A stretch of DNA of 49,206 nucleotides from Gammaproteobacteria bacterium (GCA_013151645.1 JAADHU010000059.1:1-49206); one strand, 5' to 3'; counted from the stretch's first letter, positions 8,141 to 17,327 are shown. Made by a program: numbers and translations. The notes: generated by a model not told the origin, from the letters alone.

Positions 8141-10624
8141 ATGCGATATCTTTACCTGGCACTGGTAGCAATCATTACCGTAAGTGGCACAGCATCGGCC
8201 GATGCCATTCGGCAAACCAAGGGCGATTTCTATGACGCCTTTCGTCAACTGGACGTTGATCTGCCAACCGCCAACGTCTACCGCACCGCCTCCGGCGCAC
8301 CCGGACCGCAATACTGGCAACAGCGCGCCGATTTCAAAATCAAGATGACACTGGATGAGGCGAATCGCCGCATCAGCGCCTCCGAAACGATCACTTACAC
8401 CAATGCATCGCCGGATCCGCTGCGCTACCTGTGGATGCAGGTCGACCAGAATCGATTCGCAGACGAGTCGCTCGAGCGACGCTCCGAAACGGCGAAAGCA
8501 GCCGTTGGCAGAGGGACCTGGGACGAAGCCGGCAAGGATGTTTTGACCTACGGACGCATCGCGCGCGAGCAACTCGCCAAAGATATCGATTACGGTTTTG
8601 AAATTGAGCGCGTTGCGGACTCCCGGGGTCGGGCCCTGCCGCATACTGTCGTCGACACGATGATGCGCATCGACCTGGCGGAACCGCTGGCACCCGGAAA
8701 ACGCATCACATTCTCGATCGACTGGTCTTTCAATATCGTGCACGAGGATCGTGTCAACAGTCGTGGCGGTTACGAACATTTTCGCGACACCGACACTTAC
8801 ATCTATTTCCTCGCGCAATGGTATCCACGACTGGCGGCCTACACGGATTACGCCGGCTGGCAACACAAGGCATTTCTGGGCCGCGGCGAGTTCACACTCG
8901 AATTCGGCGACTACGAGGTTGAAATCACAGTACCTGCCGACCACATCGTTTCCGCTACCGGTGCACTGCAAAATCCCGGCGAGGTCCTGAGCGCCAAACA
9001 ACGCAGTCGACTAAGCTCGGCCGGCACCGACCGGCCGGTCTTCATCGTCACGCCGGAAGAAGCGCTGGAGAACGAACAGGAAAAATCCAGCGGCATGAAA
9101 ACCTGGAAGTTCAAGGCCGACAACGTTCGCGATTTCGCCTGGGCCAGTTCGCGGAAATTTATCTGGGACGCGATGATTCATCGTCAGGACGACCGGCGCA
9201 ATCCGGAAGTACTCGCCATGTCGTTTTATCCCAATGAGGCCGAGCCCATCTGGTCGAAGTATTCAACCCATGCTGTCGCCCATACGATGGATGTTTACTC
9301 GCGCTTCTCGTTCGCCTATCCCTACCCGACCGCACAATCCGTCAACACCTGGAAGCGCGGTGGCATGGAATATCCCATGATCACGTTCAACGGCTACCGG
9401 CCCGAGCCGTTCGAGCAGGACGAAGACAAGCCCATTGACGATGCACCCGTCAACACGTACTCACGACGCACAAAGTATGGCTTGATCGGCGTCATCATTC
9501 ACGAGATCGGCCACACGTATTTTCCGATGATTGTGAACTCGGATGAACGCCAGTGGACCTGGATGGACGAGGGCATCAACAGCTTCCTCGAATACATGGC
9601 GGAATTTGAGTGGGAAGAAGAATTTCCCGCCTACCGCCCGAACCATGTCAACGTACTCGATGCCATTACTGACTATATGGTCAGCGAGGATCAGGTACCG
9701 ATCATGACCAATTCCGATTCATTGCTGCAGTTCGGCCCGAACGCTTACTCCAAGCCGGTCGCTTCCCTGATTGTTTTGCGCGAGACGGTCATGGGACGCG
9801 AGCTGTTCGATTTTGCTTTCAAAGAATACGCCCGCCGCTGGAAATTCAAACGCCCGACACCGGCCGATCTCTTTCGCACCATGGAAGATGCCTCCGGCAT
9901 CGATCTCGACTGGTTCTGGCGCGGTTGGTATTACTCGACGGACCACGTCGACGTCGCATTGACCGACGTACGTGAATACAAGGTGTCAACAACCAACCCG
10001 GACGTCGAGTCGGAATACGAGCGGGAAAAACATGCCGCCGAAGTGCCGGAAGCAATGACGCAAAAGCGCAACCGGGAAGAAGGCCGCACGACCTACCTGG
10101 AACGGCATCCGGAACTTGCCGACTTCTATAACGAGAACGACCAGTTCACGCCCAGCAATGCGGATCGCAATGCCCACACCGAACGGCTCGACGGTCTTGA
10201 GGATTGGGAATACGACGCCCTCGTGCGTGCAACCGCCGAAGAAGATTTTATCTATTTCGTGGATTTCGAGAATATCGGCGGATTACCGACACCGTTGCCG
10301 TTGTTGATCACGGACGTCGACGGTAATGAGGAATTCGTGATGTTACCGGCCGAAATCTGGCGGCGTGACTACCGGAAGATCACCAAGCTGTTAATCCGCG
10401 ACGCCGAGATCAAATCCATTGAGCTTGACCCCAACCATCAGATTGCCGACGCGGATTTCTCGAACAACCACTTCCCGCGACGGATCGAAAAATCCCGCAT
10501 CGAACTGTACAAGTCTGAAGACGAAACACGCGACCTGATGGGCGACATGCTGGAGACTATTCGAGAACGCAAGGGAGACGAAGGAGAAATTATCCGTTCG
10601 GTACCCCTGAGTCCGGCTCACTGA
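8141..10624 (+). CDS. Secreted M1-family metallopeptidase
   Basis: An 827-residue zinc peptidase. The ATG at 8141 begins a signal peptide (cleavage probably after ASA, near residue 20); the longer frame upstream is ignored as unlike the family. The gluzincin signature is intact: H454-E-I-G-H458, then E477 after the usual 18-residue gap (WTWMDEGINSF). RGGMEYPMITF, just before it, fits the substrate-binding exopeptidase loop in modified form. The C-terminal part (about 640-827) is highly charged. M1 enzymes remove N-terminal amino acids from peptides; this one would act in the periplasm or outside the cell. The next gene, 8 bases on, codes for a small exported protein usually found beside such peptidases, so the two are probably one operon. 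Confidence 0.88.
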   Translation: MRYLYLALVAIITVSGTASADAIRQTKGDFYDAFRQLDVDLPTANVYRTASGAPGPQYWQQRADFKIKMTLDEANRRISASETITYTNASPDPLRYLWMQVDQNRFADESLERRSETAKAAVGRGTWDEAGKDVLTYGRIAREQLAKDIDYGFEIERVADSRGRALPHTVVDTMMRIDLAEPLAPGKRITFSIDWSFNIVHEDRVNSRGGYEHFRDTDTYIYFLAQWYPRLAAYTDYAGWQHKAFLGRGEFTLEFGDYEVEITVPADHIVSATGALQNPGEVLSAKQRSRLSSAGTDRPVFIVTPEEALENEQEKSSGMKTWKFKADNVRDFAWASSRKFIWDAMIHRQDDRRNPEVLAMSFYPNEAEPIWSKYSTHAVAHTMDVYSRFSFAYPYPTAQSVNTWKRGGMEYPMITFNGYRPEPFEQDEDKPIDDAPVNTYSRRTKYGLIGVIIHEIGHTYFPMIVNSDERQWTWMDEGINSFLEYMAEFEWEEEFPAYRPNHVNVLDAITDYMVSEDQVPIMTNSDSLLQFGPNAYSKPVASLIVLRETVMGRELFDFAFKEYARRWKFKRPTPADLFRTMEDASGIDLDWFWRGWYYSTDHVDVALTDVREYKVSTTNPDVESEYEREKHAAEVPEAMTQKRNREEGRTTYLERHPELADFYNENDQFTPSNADRNAHTERLDGLEDWEYDALVRATAEEDFIYFVDFENIGGLPTPLPLLITDVDGNEEFVMLPAEIWRRDYRKITKLLIRDAEIKSIELDPNHQIADADFSNNHFPRRIEKSRIELYKSEDETRDLMGDMLETIRERKGDEGEIIRSVPLSPAH

Positions 10625-10632
10625 GATCGCCG

Positions 10633-11136
10633 GTGAGTTTCGCGATCGGACGCCGCACCATCGTCGCGGCGGCGGCACTCGGTATCGCGTGCTCCGCGTT
10701 TGCGCACCGAGCGCCCGGCAGCCTCACAACGATCAAGTGGAATGCAACATCCGGCAGAACGGAAATCGTTCACCGGCTGCATTCACACGATGCGGAACTG
10801 GGCGTGGGTGATGTCCTCAAGAGAGTGGATTTATCGGCCATCGATCTAGCTGGCCGAGCCTACATTGCGCTGTATGTCGAGGAGCGGTTTCGCATGGCGG
10901 ATGCCAATGGCGAGCTCGAACTCAGCCTGGTTGGCGCAATCCTCGAAGGCGACCATATACTGGTCTATCAGGAGTATGCCGGGCGATTGCCGCACACCGT
11001 CCGGATCCGGGACGACATTCTTCGCGACGCTTACCCGGCGCAGGTCAACCAGGTCAATATCGAAGACGGTGATGCGACCCATAGCCTGGTGTTTGCCAAC
11101 GACGATGAGTGGCACCGTTACGAATCGCGGCAATAG
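10633..11136 (+). CDS. Small exported protein, DUF6702-like, partner of the M1 peptidase
   Basis: A 167-residue protein starting at GTG 10633, 8 bases after the peptidase stop. A signal peptide covers about residues 1-24 (VAAAALGIACSAFA). The mature start HRAPGSLTTIKWNATSGRTEIVHRLHSHDAELGV matches the style of DUF6702 proteins, which I recall as recurrent neighbours of M1 metallopeptidases. No catalytic motif is visible; several histidines (HRLHSHD) could bind metal. Function is unknown; a role in folding, localising or regulating the peptidase is inference from linkage only. Confidence 0.7.
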   Translation: MSFAIGRRTIVAAAALGIACSAFAHRAPGSLTTIKWNATSGRTEIVHRLHSHDAELGVGDVLKRVDLSAIDLAGRAYIALYVEERFRMADANGELELSLVGAILEGDHILVYQEYAGRLPHTVRIRDDILRDAYPAQVNQVNIEDGDATHSLVFANDDEWHRYESRQ

Positions 11137-11224
11137 TCGCCGGGACTACGACGATACACTTGATATATACTGCGATCCTGGCGCCCGACCAGGCGCGTAG
11201 AACCACCTTTTCCGGAGCAACACC

Positions 11225-11737
11225 TTGAACCGTGATCAAAAATTTTTCGACATGTACACGCTGGTTATCGGCGTGCTTGTACTTGTCATGATGGCGCTGT
11301 TTATTGTCGCGACGAAGATGTCCGACGTGACCCAGGACGTCTATACGAGCACCAGTGAGGAATACCTGGCCTCAGTGGAAGAACGGCTACGCCCGGTCGG
11401 CAGCGTATCCCTGCCCGGCGACGAGGCGAATGCCAGCAAGCCACAAGTCGCCGAAGCACCGAAACCGGAGCCGGTGGCGACATCACTGACCGGCCCACAG
11501 GTGTTCAATGAGGCCTGCATTGCCTGCCATGGCGGCGGCATCGGCGGCGCACCCACGCTGTCAGACACCGCAAACTGGGCGCCGCGCATCGAGCAGGGTC
11601 TGGAGACATTGCGCTCGCATGCCATTGACGGCTACGCGGGTTCGACCGGCTACATGCCGCCCAAGGGCGCACGCATGGACCTCTCGGATCAGGAAATTTA
11701 CGATGCGATCGATTACATGCTGGGTGAAGTGCCGTAG
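11225..11737 (+). CDS. Membrane-anchored cytochrome c5-type protein
   Basis: A 170-residue monohaem cytochrome. An N-terminal uncleaved membrane helix (about 11-30) is followed by a Pro/Ala/Glu-rich linker (55-90) and a class I cytochrome domain: haem site C98-I-A-C101-H102 and axial Met144 in GYMPPKG, typical of cytochrome c5. The TTG at 11225 is chosen because GGAG at 11214-11217 is correctly spaced; the ATG at 11252 would cut into the N-terminus just before the helix. It likely carries electrons in the periplasm between a quinol-oxidising complex and a terminal acceptor. It is separate from the peptidase pair (88-base gap). Confidence 0.87.
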   Translation: MNRDQKFFDMYTLVIGVLVLVMMALFIVATKMSDVTQDVYTSTSEEYLASVEERLRPVGSVSLPGDEANASKPQVAEAPKPEPVATSLTGPQVFNEACIACHGGGIGGAPTLSDTANWAPRIEQGLETLRSHAIDGYAGSTGYMPPKGARMDLSDQEIYDAIDYMLGEVP

Positions 11738-11806
11738 CGGTAGCATCGTCACCACGATTGATACACTTTTGTGGCGGAGGCCCCATCTGAGAGTTTCCCG
11801 TTGCCC

Positions 11807-13300
11807 TTAGCTCAAACCACGCAGCGCGAGCGCCTCTCCAATGTGTGCGACAGAAACGATCTCCTCATCGTTGAGATCCGCAATCGTCAGAGCGACACGG
11901 CGGATGCGTCGGTGGGTACGAGCAGACATAACGAATCGATCCATCGCCTGATCCAGTAATTGCCAGGCGGCCGAGCTCAGCACACAAGATGCTTCCATCG
12001 CTTCGCCGTCCAGCTCTGCATTGCAGATTCCGCTGCGCCGTACCTGCCTGCGGCGAGCATCAAGGACCCGTTTGGCGACCACGCAACTCGCCTCGCCCGG
12101 TGGTGCATCACCGTGCAGACATTCTTTTCCCGGCCGTTGTACATCGAGCTGAATGTCGATGCGATCGAGCAAGGGGCCGGAAACTTTCGCGCGATAGGTT
12201 TTGACGCGTTCGGCACTACAGGAACAGTCACCGCGCGGATCGCCGAGGTAACCGCAGGGACAGGGGTTCATGGCGCCAACCAACTGGAAACGCGCCGGAA
12301 AATCGGCCTGCCGCTCGACCCGCGATATCGTGATCTGGCCGGTTTCCAGCGGCTCGCGAAGCACATCGAGAACATGGCGGGGAAACTCCGTTAATTCGTC
12401 AAGAAACAGAACACCGTTATGCGCTCGTGAAATCTCGCCGGGCCTGGGATTGCTGCCGCCGCCGACCAGCGCCGCCGCCGATGCCGAATGGTGCGGCTCG
12501 CGAAACGGCCGTTGTCGCCAGCGCGACACGTCGAACGGCAAGCCAAGTACAGAATTGACAGCGGCCGTCTCAATCGCCTCTGCGTATTCCATGGGCGGAA
12601 GAATGCCCGGCAAACGGCGCGCGAGCATGCTCTTGCCGGTCCCCGGCGGACCGGAAAACAGGATGTTGTGGCCACCGGCCGCCGCGATTTCCAACGCACG
12701 ACGCGCGCGTGCCTGGCCGCGCACATCGCACAAGTCCGAGACGGCCGGATAGTGATCCTGGTTAGCCGCCGGCTCAAATCGCGCCAGCTTCTGCGCACCA
12801 TGCAGATGGGCGGTGACATCGAGCAATGAATTCGCGACAAAGACTTCAGCGTCAGGCAATGTCGCCTCGATCGCATTCTCCTGCGGCACGATCATCGCTC
12901 GACCGCATTTCGCGGCCTGAACAGCCGCGGGCAGAATACCAGGAACCCGACGTAGCTCTCCGCTCAACGCCAGCTCACCATAGAATTCCAGTGACGTCAG
13001 CAATTCACCCGGTACCTGGTTGCTCGCCACCAGTATTCCCAGTGCAATCGCCAGGTCGTAACGCCCACCGGCTTTGCGCATATCGGCCGGGCCCAGGCTG
13101 ACGGTGATTCGCTCCTGCGGGAACTTGAATTTGGAGCTCAAGATCGCGCCGCGGACTCGATCCTTGCTTTCGCGCAACGCGGTTTCCACGAGACCAACGA
13201 CGGCAAAAGACGGCAGGCCGCCGGAAAGGAAAACCTCGATAGTAACGGGCGGCGCGGCGACGCCCAGCTGTCCCCGACAATGAAGCATCGCGAGACTCAT
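11807..13300 (-). CDS. comM: ComM/YifB AAA+ ATPase (Mg-chelatase-like)
   Basis: A 497-residue protein with the complete ComM layout: N-terminal Lon-like fold (about 1-165), AAA+ core with Walker A GPPGTGKS at 217-224 and Walker B GVLFLDELTEF near 288, a cysteine-rich NPCPCGYLGDP segment, and the Mg-chelatase C-terminal lid (TYRAKVSGPLLDRIDI onward). ComM is a hexameric helicase that extends branch migration during integration of transformed DNA in naturally competent bacteria; it is also widespread where competence is unproven. The gene is convergent with the cytochrome gene (70-base gap) and follows ubiK on the same strand, a common gammaproteobacterial arrangement. Confidence 0.94.
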   Translation of the reverse strand: MSLAMLHCRGQLGVAAPPVTIEVFLSGGLPSFAVVGLVETALRESKDRVRGAILSSKFKFPQERITVSLGPADMRKAGGRYDLAIALGILVASNQVPGELLTSLEFYGELALSGELRRVPGILPAAVQAAKCGRAMIVPQENAIEATLPDAEVFVANSLLDVTAHLHGAQKLARFEPAANQDHYPAVSDLCDVRGQARARRALEIAAAGGHNILFSGPPGTGKSMLARRLPGILPPMEYAEAIETAAVNSVLGLPFDVSRWRQRPFREPHHSASAAALVGGGSNPRPGEISRAHNGVLFLDELTEFPRHVLDVLREPLETGQITISRVERQADFPARFQLVGAMNPCPCGYLGDPRGDCSCSAERVKTYRAKVSGPLLDRIDIQLDVQRPGKECLHGDAPPGEASCVVAKRVLDARRRQVRRSGICNAELDGEAMEASCVLSSAAWQLLDQAMDRFVMSARTHRRIRRVALTIADLNDEEIVSVAHIGEALALRGLS

Positions 13301-13410
13301 CGTGGCCGCTGCCTGACAAGGATGGCGTCATGCGTTCGTGTGCCTCGCTCCATCGAGTTCATGCGCCTGATCATCGCCACTCCCTGGCAACGCGACTTGT
13401 TCGCGTGGTA

Positions 13411-13716
13411 CTACTTCGCCGCTTTTTTTCGGACCGCCTTTTTCTTCGCGGGTTTTTTTCGCGTGGTCTTTTTCTTCGCCGGCTCATGTTCAAGCTTATC
13501 AAGCCGATCTTCCAGACCTTTTAACTTCGCTCGCGTCCTCGCGAGCACGGCTTCCTGCACCTCGAATTCTTCGCGGCTGACCAGGTCCATTTTGCCGAGC
13601 CCGGCTTGCAATACCGAGCGGAAGTTGCTCTCCAGGTCCTCACGCACCGAACGCAACCCATCGGGCACGGATTCGGCAAGCATTCGGGCCAGCTTATCGA
13701 TGGTTTCATTAATCAT
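13411..13716 (-). CDS. ubiK: UbiK (YqiC, BMFP-domain) ubiquinone-synthesis accessory factor
   Basis: A 101-residue protein. Residues 1-78 match the UbiK/YqiC BMFP family (MINETIDKLARML, then VREDLESNFRSVLQAGLGKM, DLVSREEFEVQEAVLARTR and a coiled-coil trimer region). The last 24 residues are an added lysine/arginine/alanine tail (KKKTTRKKPAKKKAVRKK) like that of histone H1-type proteins. UbiK binds UbiJ and lipids to support the aerobic Ubi complex; the partner gene ubiJ is present in this window at 27298. Located upstream of comM on the same strand. The usual neighbour glnK is absent. Confidence 0.9.
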   Translation of the reverse strand: MINETIDKLARMLAESVPDGLRSVREDLESNFRSVLQAGLGKMDLVSREEFEVQEAVLARTRAKLKGLEDRLDKLEHEPAKKKTTRKKPAKKKAVRKKAAK

Positions 13717-13888
13717 GAGGGATAAATACCGCAGTCAGCCGAAAAATACCAGCGGCAAAAACGGCAGATCGGCTCAGTTTTGCCGACGCGGTGGACATTG
13801 TCGGGATTATGCCGGACCGCAGGCGGCACCGGGGCTGGTGGGCTCATACCAGGCGCTGGTGCATTTAATTCGATATATTTCAGGACCT

Positions 13889-13934
13889 GATGCACAAAAT
13901 AGGCTGTGAGCGCGGTCACAGCATTTTGTGCATC
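13889..13934. promoter_or_regulatory. Long palindrome between ubiK and a DUF4124 gene
   Basis: Left arm GATGCACAAAAT-AG-GCTGTGA (13889-13909) pairs with TCACAGCATTTTGTGCATC (13916-13934) around a GCGCGG loop; the only defect is a 2-base AG bulge. It sits 170 bases upstream of ubiK and 110 upstream of the DUF4124 gene, in a 329-base gap with no other gene. There is no T run, so it is not a standard terminator. It may be an operator with two inverted half-sites, or an RNA hairpin. In related genomes glnK stands near here, so it could be a relic of that promoter (inference). Confidence 0.6.
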
Positions 13935-14045
13935 GGCGTGTTGTAATGCGTTACGATTCAATGTCTTGTCCATGACCGATTCACAGGGCACGGGCGAGGC
14001 AGGGCCGCGGGTATCAGCCGAGGCCCTTACACAGCAGGAATTGTC

Positions 14046-14507
14046 ATGAAGATACGATCAACCACGGCGCTTATTCTGACCCTTACCCTTGCTGCTGCCA
14101 GCGTTGCTGCCGCCGGCGAGATTTATATGTGGACCGACAAGGACGGAAATTCGCACTACGAAGACCGCCCAACCGAAGGCGCCGTACGGCTTGCCGGTAT
14201 TGAGTCGCGATCGACTGACAACTCCCAGGTTCAGGCCATGGTGCAGGCACGTCGCGATACGCGCGCCACTGCCAGGGAAGCGGCTGCGAACGGACCGCAA
14301 GCTCCGACCCGGGAAGAACGGCGTGCCGAGGCCAAAGAGCGCGCCGACCAGTGCACGGGTTTCAGAGCGCGCCTGGAAAAACTACTGACATCGCGACGCT
14401 TGTACCGCCAGGATGACAAAGGCGAACGCGTCTACCTCGGTGACAATGAAATGGACGTAGCACGGGCCGAGGCGCAATCGAAAGTCGAGGAATATTGCGC
14501 TTCGTAG
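14046..14507 (+). CDS. DUF4124-domain periplasmic protein
   Basis: A 153-residue exported protein. Signal peptide at about 1-23 (LILTLTLAAASVAAAG). The mature N-terminus EIYMWTDKDGNSHYEDRPTEGA is the DUF4124 motif, common in gammaproteobacteria and of unknown function. The remainder is Arg/Glu/Ala-rich and helical, with two cysteines (Cys in DQCTGF and in the C-terminal EYCAS) that could form a disulfide. It stands alone ahead of algZ. A second DUF4124 protein is encoded at 34028. Confidence 0.85.
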   Translation: MKIRSTTALILTLTLAAASVAAAGEIYMWTDKDGNSHYEDRPTEGAVRLAGIESRSTDNSQVQAMVQARRDTRATAREAAANGPQAPTREERRAEAKERADQCTGFRARLEKLLTSRRLYRQDDKGERVYLGDNEMDVARAEAQSKVEEYCAS

Positions 14508-14602
14508 CAGAACTCTGATTTGACCCGGAGTTGTCCCGCGATACGTTTTTATGCGCGCGAGTCGCGTTACAATGCGGGCTTCATTCGTAAGGATGACCCG
14601 CT

Positions 14603-15664
14603 TTGCCCGAATCCATCGAAACCCGGAACCGAATTTCGCAGGTATACCTCCCTGACTTTTGTGCTGCCGGCAGCATTCTCGTCACTTTGCTGGTCGCGGA
14701 ACTGATCGCAATCTTGCTCACGCTCGCGGCGCATACCGCACCCGGCACCTTCCTCATGGAACTCGCGAAAATGTCACTGTACGTATTGTGGCTCGCACTG
14801 CTGAGCGCCGCAGTTCTGTGCCGTGCACGAATCTGGGTCGAAAAACTGGGGCCTGTGCGCGCTTTCGTGCTGAGCTTCGTCATGCTGGAGGTTCTGTGCG
14901 TGCTGTTGGCGGAAGCGACCTTCCAGGTGACAGCCCGATACGGCGAAGCAACGGTCATCAACGACAGTCACGTCATGTTCCTGCTACGAACGTTTGCCAT
15001 CAGTTCAATCGTTATCGCGCTGGCCATGCGTTACCTGTACATCTCAAGCGAGTGGCGACGCAGTATCGTGCTCGAAGCACAAGCGCGGATCAGCGCGTTA
15101 CAGGCCCTGATCCGCCCGCATTTTCTTTTCAACAGCATGAATACGATTGCATCGCTGACCCGTAGCGATCCGGCACGCGCCGAAGAAGCAGTGGAAGATC
15201 TGGCTGACCTGTTGCGCGCCAATCTTGGCGGGCCAAAAGACCACACAACGCTCAAGGAAGAGCTCGAAGTCTCGGCGATCTACCAACGCATCGAGAAACT
15301 TCGCCTTGGTGACCGGCTGCGGGTTCGGTGGGACATCGAAAACCTTCCCATGCGCGCATTGATTCCCAGCCTGACCATTCAGCCTTTGCTGGAGAACGCT
15401 ATTTACCACGGCATCGAACAGCTCCCCGACGGTGGCGAAGTAATCGTCAGCGGATCCCGAATCGGTGACCAGCTACAGATCCGGATTTCCAACCCGGTTT
15501 CCCGCACCGCCGCCGGCAAGAAAGACGGCAACAGGATGGCGCTTGCCAATATCCAGCAGCGATTCGAACTTGCTTATGGCAAGCAGGCCACGGTTGTGCT
15601 CGACGAGACCGACGATCATTTTTCAATACAGATCGTTTTCCCGTATACCGAGCATAGCGCGTGA
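14603..15664 (+). CDS. algZ: AlgZ/FimS-type sensor histidine kinase
   Basis: A 353-residue LytS/YehU-class kinase. The TTG start at 14603 is preceded by AAGGA at 14589-14593. Four hydrophobic segments (about 22-45, 56-75, 85-108, 125-147) form the membrane domain; the His_kinase domain has RPHFLFNSMNTIASL with H173 as candidate phospho-acceptor, followed by a HATPase region (IQPLLENAIYHGIEQLPDGG). AlgZ works with AlgR; the pair controls alginate, twitching and virulence functions in Pseudomonas, while the signal is unknown. It overlaps algR by 4 bases and heads the haem operon, the same order as in Pseudomonas. A TACAAT hexamer at about 14569 may be the -10 box. Confidence 0.9.
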   Translation: MPESIETRNRISQVYLPDFCAAGSILVTLLVAELIAILLTLAAHTAPGTFLMELAKMSLYVLWLALLSAAVLCRARIWVEKLGPVRAFVLSFVMLEVLCVLLAEATFQVTARYGEATVINDSHVMFLLRTFAISSIVIALAMRYLYISSEWRRSIVLEAQARISALQALIRPHFLFNSMNTIASLTRSDPARAEEAVEDLADLLRANLGGPKDHTTLKEELEVSAIYQRIEKLRLGDRLRVRWDIENLPMRALIPSLTIQPLLENAIYHGIEQLPDGGEVIVSGSRIGDQLQIRISNPVSRTAAGKKDGNRMALANIQQRFELAYGKQATVVLDETDDHFSIQIVFPYTEHSA

Positions 15665-16413
15665 AAATTCTGATCGTCGATGATGAAGCACTCGCTCGAG
15701 ACCGGTTGCGACAACTGCTCGAAGAGGGTAACCAACACGTCGTCGTTGGTGATGCCGCCAACGGTCAGCAAGCGTTGGAAATGTCGGGCACGCTCGATCC
15801 CGACGTCGTGCTGCTGGATATTCGCATGCCGGGGTTGAGCGGCCTGGAGATAGCACAACATCTAAACGCGTTCGAAAAACCACCGGCCGTCGTGTTTACG
15901 ACGGCTTACGATGAATATGCGATTGAGGCATTTGATGCACAGGCCGTCGGCTATATTCTCAAGCCGGTACGGCGTGAGCGTCTGGCGCAAGCGCTGGAGC
16001 GAGCAGGCCGCCTGAATGCCGCAACGATCTCCGCCGTCGGCGAGCAAGCCGGAATTGAAAACCGGCGCAACCATGTTTGTGCACGGGTGCGCGGAGAGCT
16101 CAGATTGATTCCCGTTGAAGACATTCGGTATTTTTCTGCCGATCAGAAATACACGTGCGTCTCGCACACCGCAGGCAAGCATCTGATCGACGACTCACTC
16201 AAGCAGCTCGAACAGGAGTTCAGTGATAACTTCGTGCGCGTTCACCGCAGCGCGCTGGTCGCCGTATCCCGAATCGAAGCACTCGAGAAGAGCGCTGATG
16301 GACAGGTTTCGATCCGTCTTCGCGAAGACGGACAACCGGAGGAAGATCGTTTGATCATCAGCCGTCGACACCTGGCCGAAGTCAGGCGCAGACTAAAAGG
16401 AAGAGTGGATTGA
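15661..16413 (+). CDS. algR: AlgR-type LytTR response regulator
   Basis: A 250-residue regulator starting at GTG 15661 inside the end of algZ (GTGA overlap). Receiver domain 1-120 with acidic pocket D7-D8, phospho-acceptor D53 (LLDIRMP) and K at the LKPV motif; LytTR DNA-binding domain at about 145-247 (IRYFSADQKYTCV, FVRVHRSALV, ISRRHLAEV). LytTR proteins bind direct repeats upstream of targets. Translational coupling to both algZ and hemC suggests the regulator and the haem enzymes are made together; whether AlgR controls this operon is not shown by the sequence. Confidence 0.92.
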   Translation: MKILIVDDEALARDRLRQLLEEGNQHVVVGDAANGQQALEMSGTLDPDVVLLDIRMPGLSGLEIAQHLNAFEKPPAVVFTTAYDEYAIEAFDAQAVGYILKPVRRERLAQALERAGRLNAATISAVGEQAGIENRRNHVCARVRGELRLIPVEDIRYFSADQKYTCVSHTAGKHLIDDSLKQLEQEFSDNFVRVHRSALVAVSRIEALEKSADGQVSIRLREDGQPEEDRLIISRRHLAEVRRRLKGRVD

Positions 16414-17327
16414 TTGTCCGTATAGCAACACGTAAGAGTGCGCTCGCGATCTGGCAGGCAGAACACGTCGCCGCGATACTGCGCGAGCTGGCGCAGGTTT
16501 CTGCCGTAGAATTGTTGTTACTGAGCACGCGCGGCGACGAAATCCTCGACAAGAGCCTGCAAGCGATCGGCGGCAAGGGATTGTTTATCAAGGAACTGGA
16601 AGTCGCGATGCTCGATGGGCGCGCCGACGTCGCGGTCCACTCGATGAAAGACGTACCCGCCGAGATGCCGGACGGATTCTGTGTCGCCGCGGTGCTTGAG
16701 CGAGCCAACCCTTTCGACGCGTTGGTGGCCAATGACGTGCATAGCCTCAGCGAACTGCCGCGCGGCGCGCTCGTTGGCAGCTCAAGCCTGCGCCGGCAAT
16801 CGCAGTTGCTGGCACTCCGACCGGACCTTAAGGTCGAGCCGGTACGGGGCAACGTAAACACGCGGCTACAGAAACTCGATGACGGGCAGTTCGATGCAAT
16901 CATGCTGGCGTGCGCGGGTCTTGAGCGTCTCGGCATGGCCGCGCGGATCAGCGAACAACTCAATCCGGACGACATGCTGCCCGCCTCGGCTCAGGGCGTC
17001 ATCGGCATTGAGTGCCGACACGATCGAACCGATCTGCGTGAGTTGCTGGCAACGATCGAGCACGCCGGGACAAAGCAAACGACGCTTGCTGAACGCGCGG
17101 TCACCGAGCGTCTGCAAGCCACCTGCCATTCGCCGCTGGCCAGTTACGCGACCCTCGAAAACGGCGGTCTCCTCCTGAAGAGCCTGGCGGCAAGCGCCGA
17201 CGGCCGCCATGTTATTCGTGAACAAATCACCGGCGCCGTACAGGCGGCCGAAGCGCTGGGGTTCGAACTCGCCGAACGCATGCTCGCGCTCGGCGCGGCT
17301 GACCTTCTCGGCATCGAGGTGGAATGA
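16410..17327 (+). CDS. hemC: Hydroxymethylbilane synthase (porphobilinogen deaminase)
   Basis: A 305-residue enzyme that joins four porphobilinogen units into hydroxymethylbilane. TTG start at 16410 overlaps the algR stop. Key features: RIATRKSALAIWQAEHV at the N-terminus, catalytic Asp81 in HSMKDVP, arginines of GSSSLRRQSQL and VRGNVNTRL, and Cys239 (in QATCHSPLASYA), the residue that carries the dipyrromethane cofactor; the surrounding motif is a little unlike the usual GGCQVPI. Length is normal. Overlaps hemD by 4 bases. Confidence 0.95.
   Translation: MIVRIATRKSALAIWQAEHVAAILRELAQVSAVELLLLSTRGDEILDKSLQAIGGKGLFIKELEVAMLDGRADVAVHSMKDVPAEMPDGFCVAAVLERANPFDALVANDVHSLSELPRGALVGSSSLRRQSQLLALRPDLKVEPVRGNVNTRLQKLDDGQFDAIMLACAGLERLGMAARISEQLNPDDMLPASAQGVIGIECRHDRTDLRELLATIEHAGTKQTTLAERAVTERLQATCHSPLASYATLENGGLLLKSLAASADGRHVIREQITGAVQAAEALGFELAERMLALGAADLLGIEVE

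Noticed and set aside
13889-13934. Calling the palindrome an NtrC site with a sigma-54 promoter
   Set aside because: The half-sites do not match TGCACC/GGTGCA well, and no GG-N10-GC sigma-54 promoter was found on either side.
13713-13991. 92-codon minus-strand frame containing the palindrome
   Set aside because: No family resemblance, Pro/Ala-rich low-quality translation, and it spans the inverted repeat.
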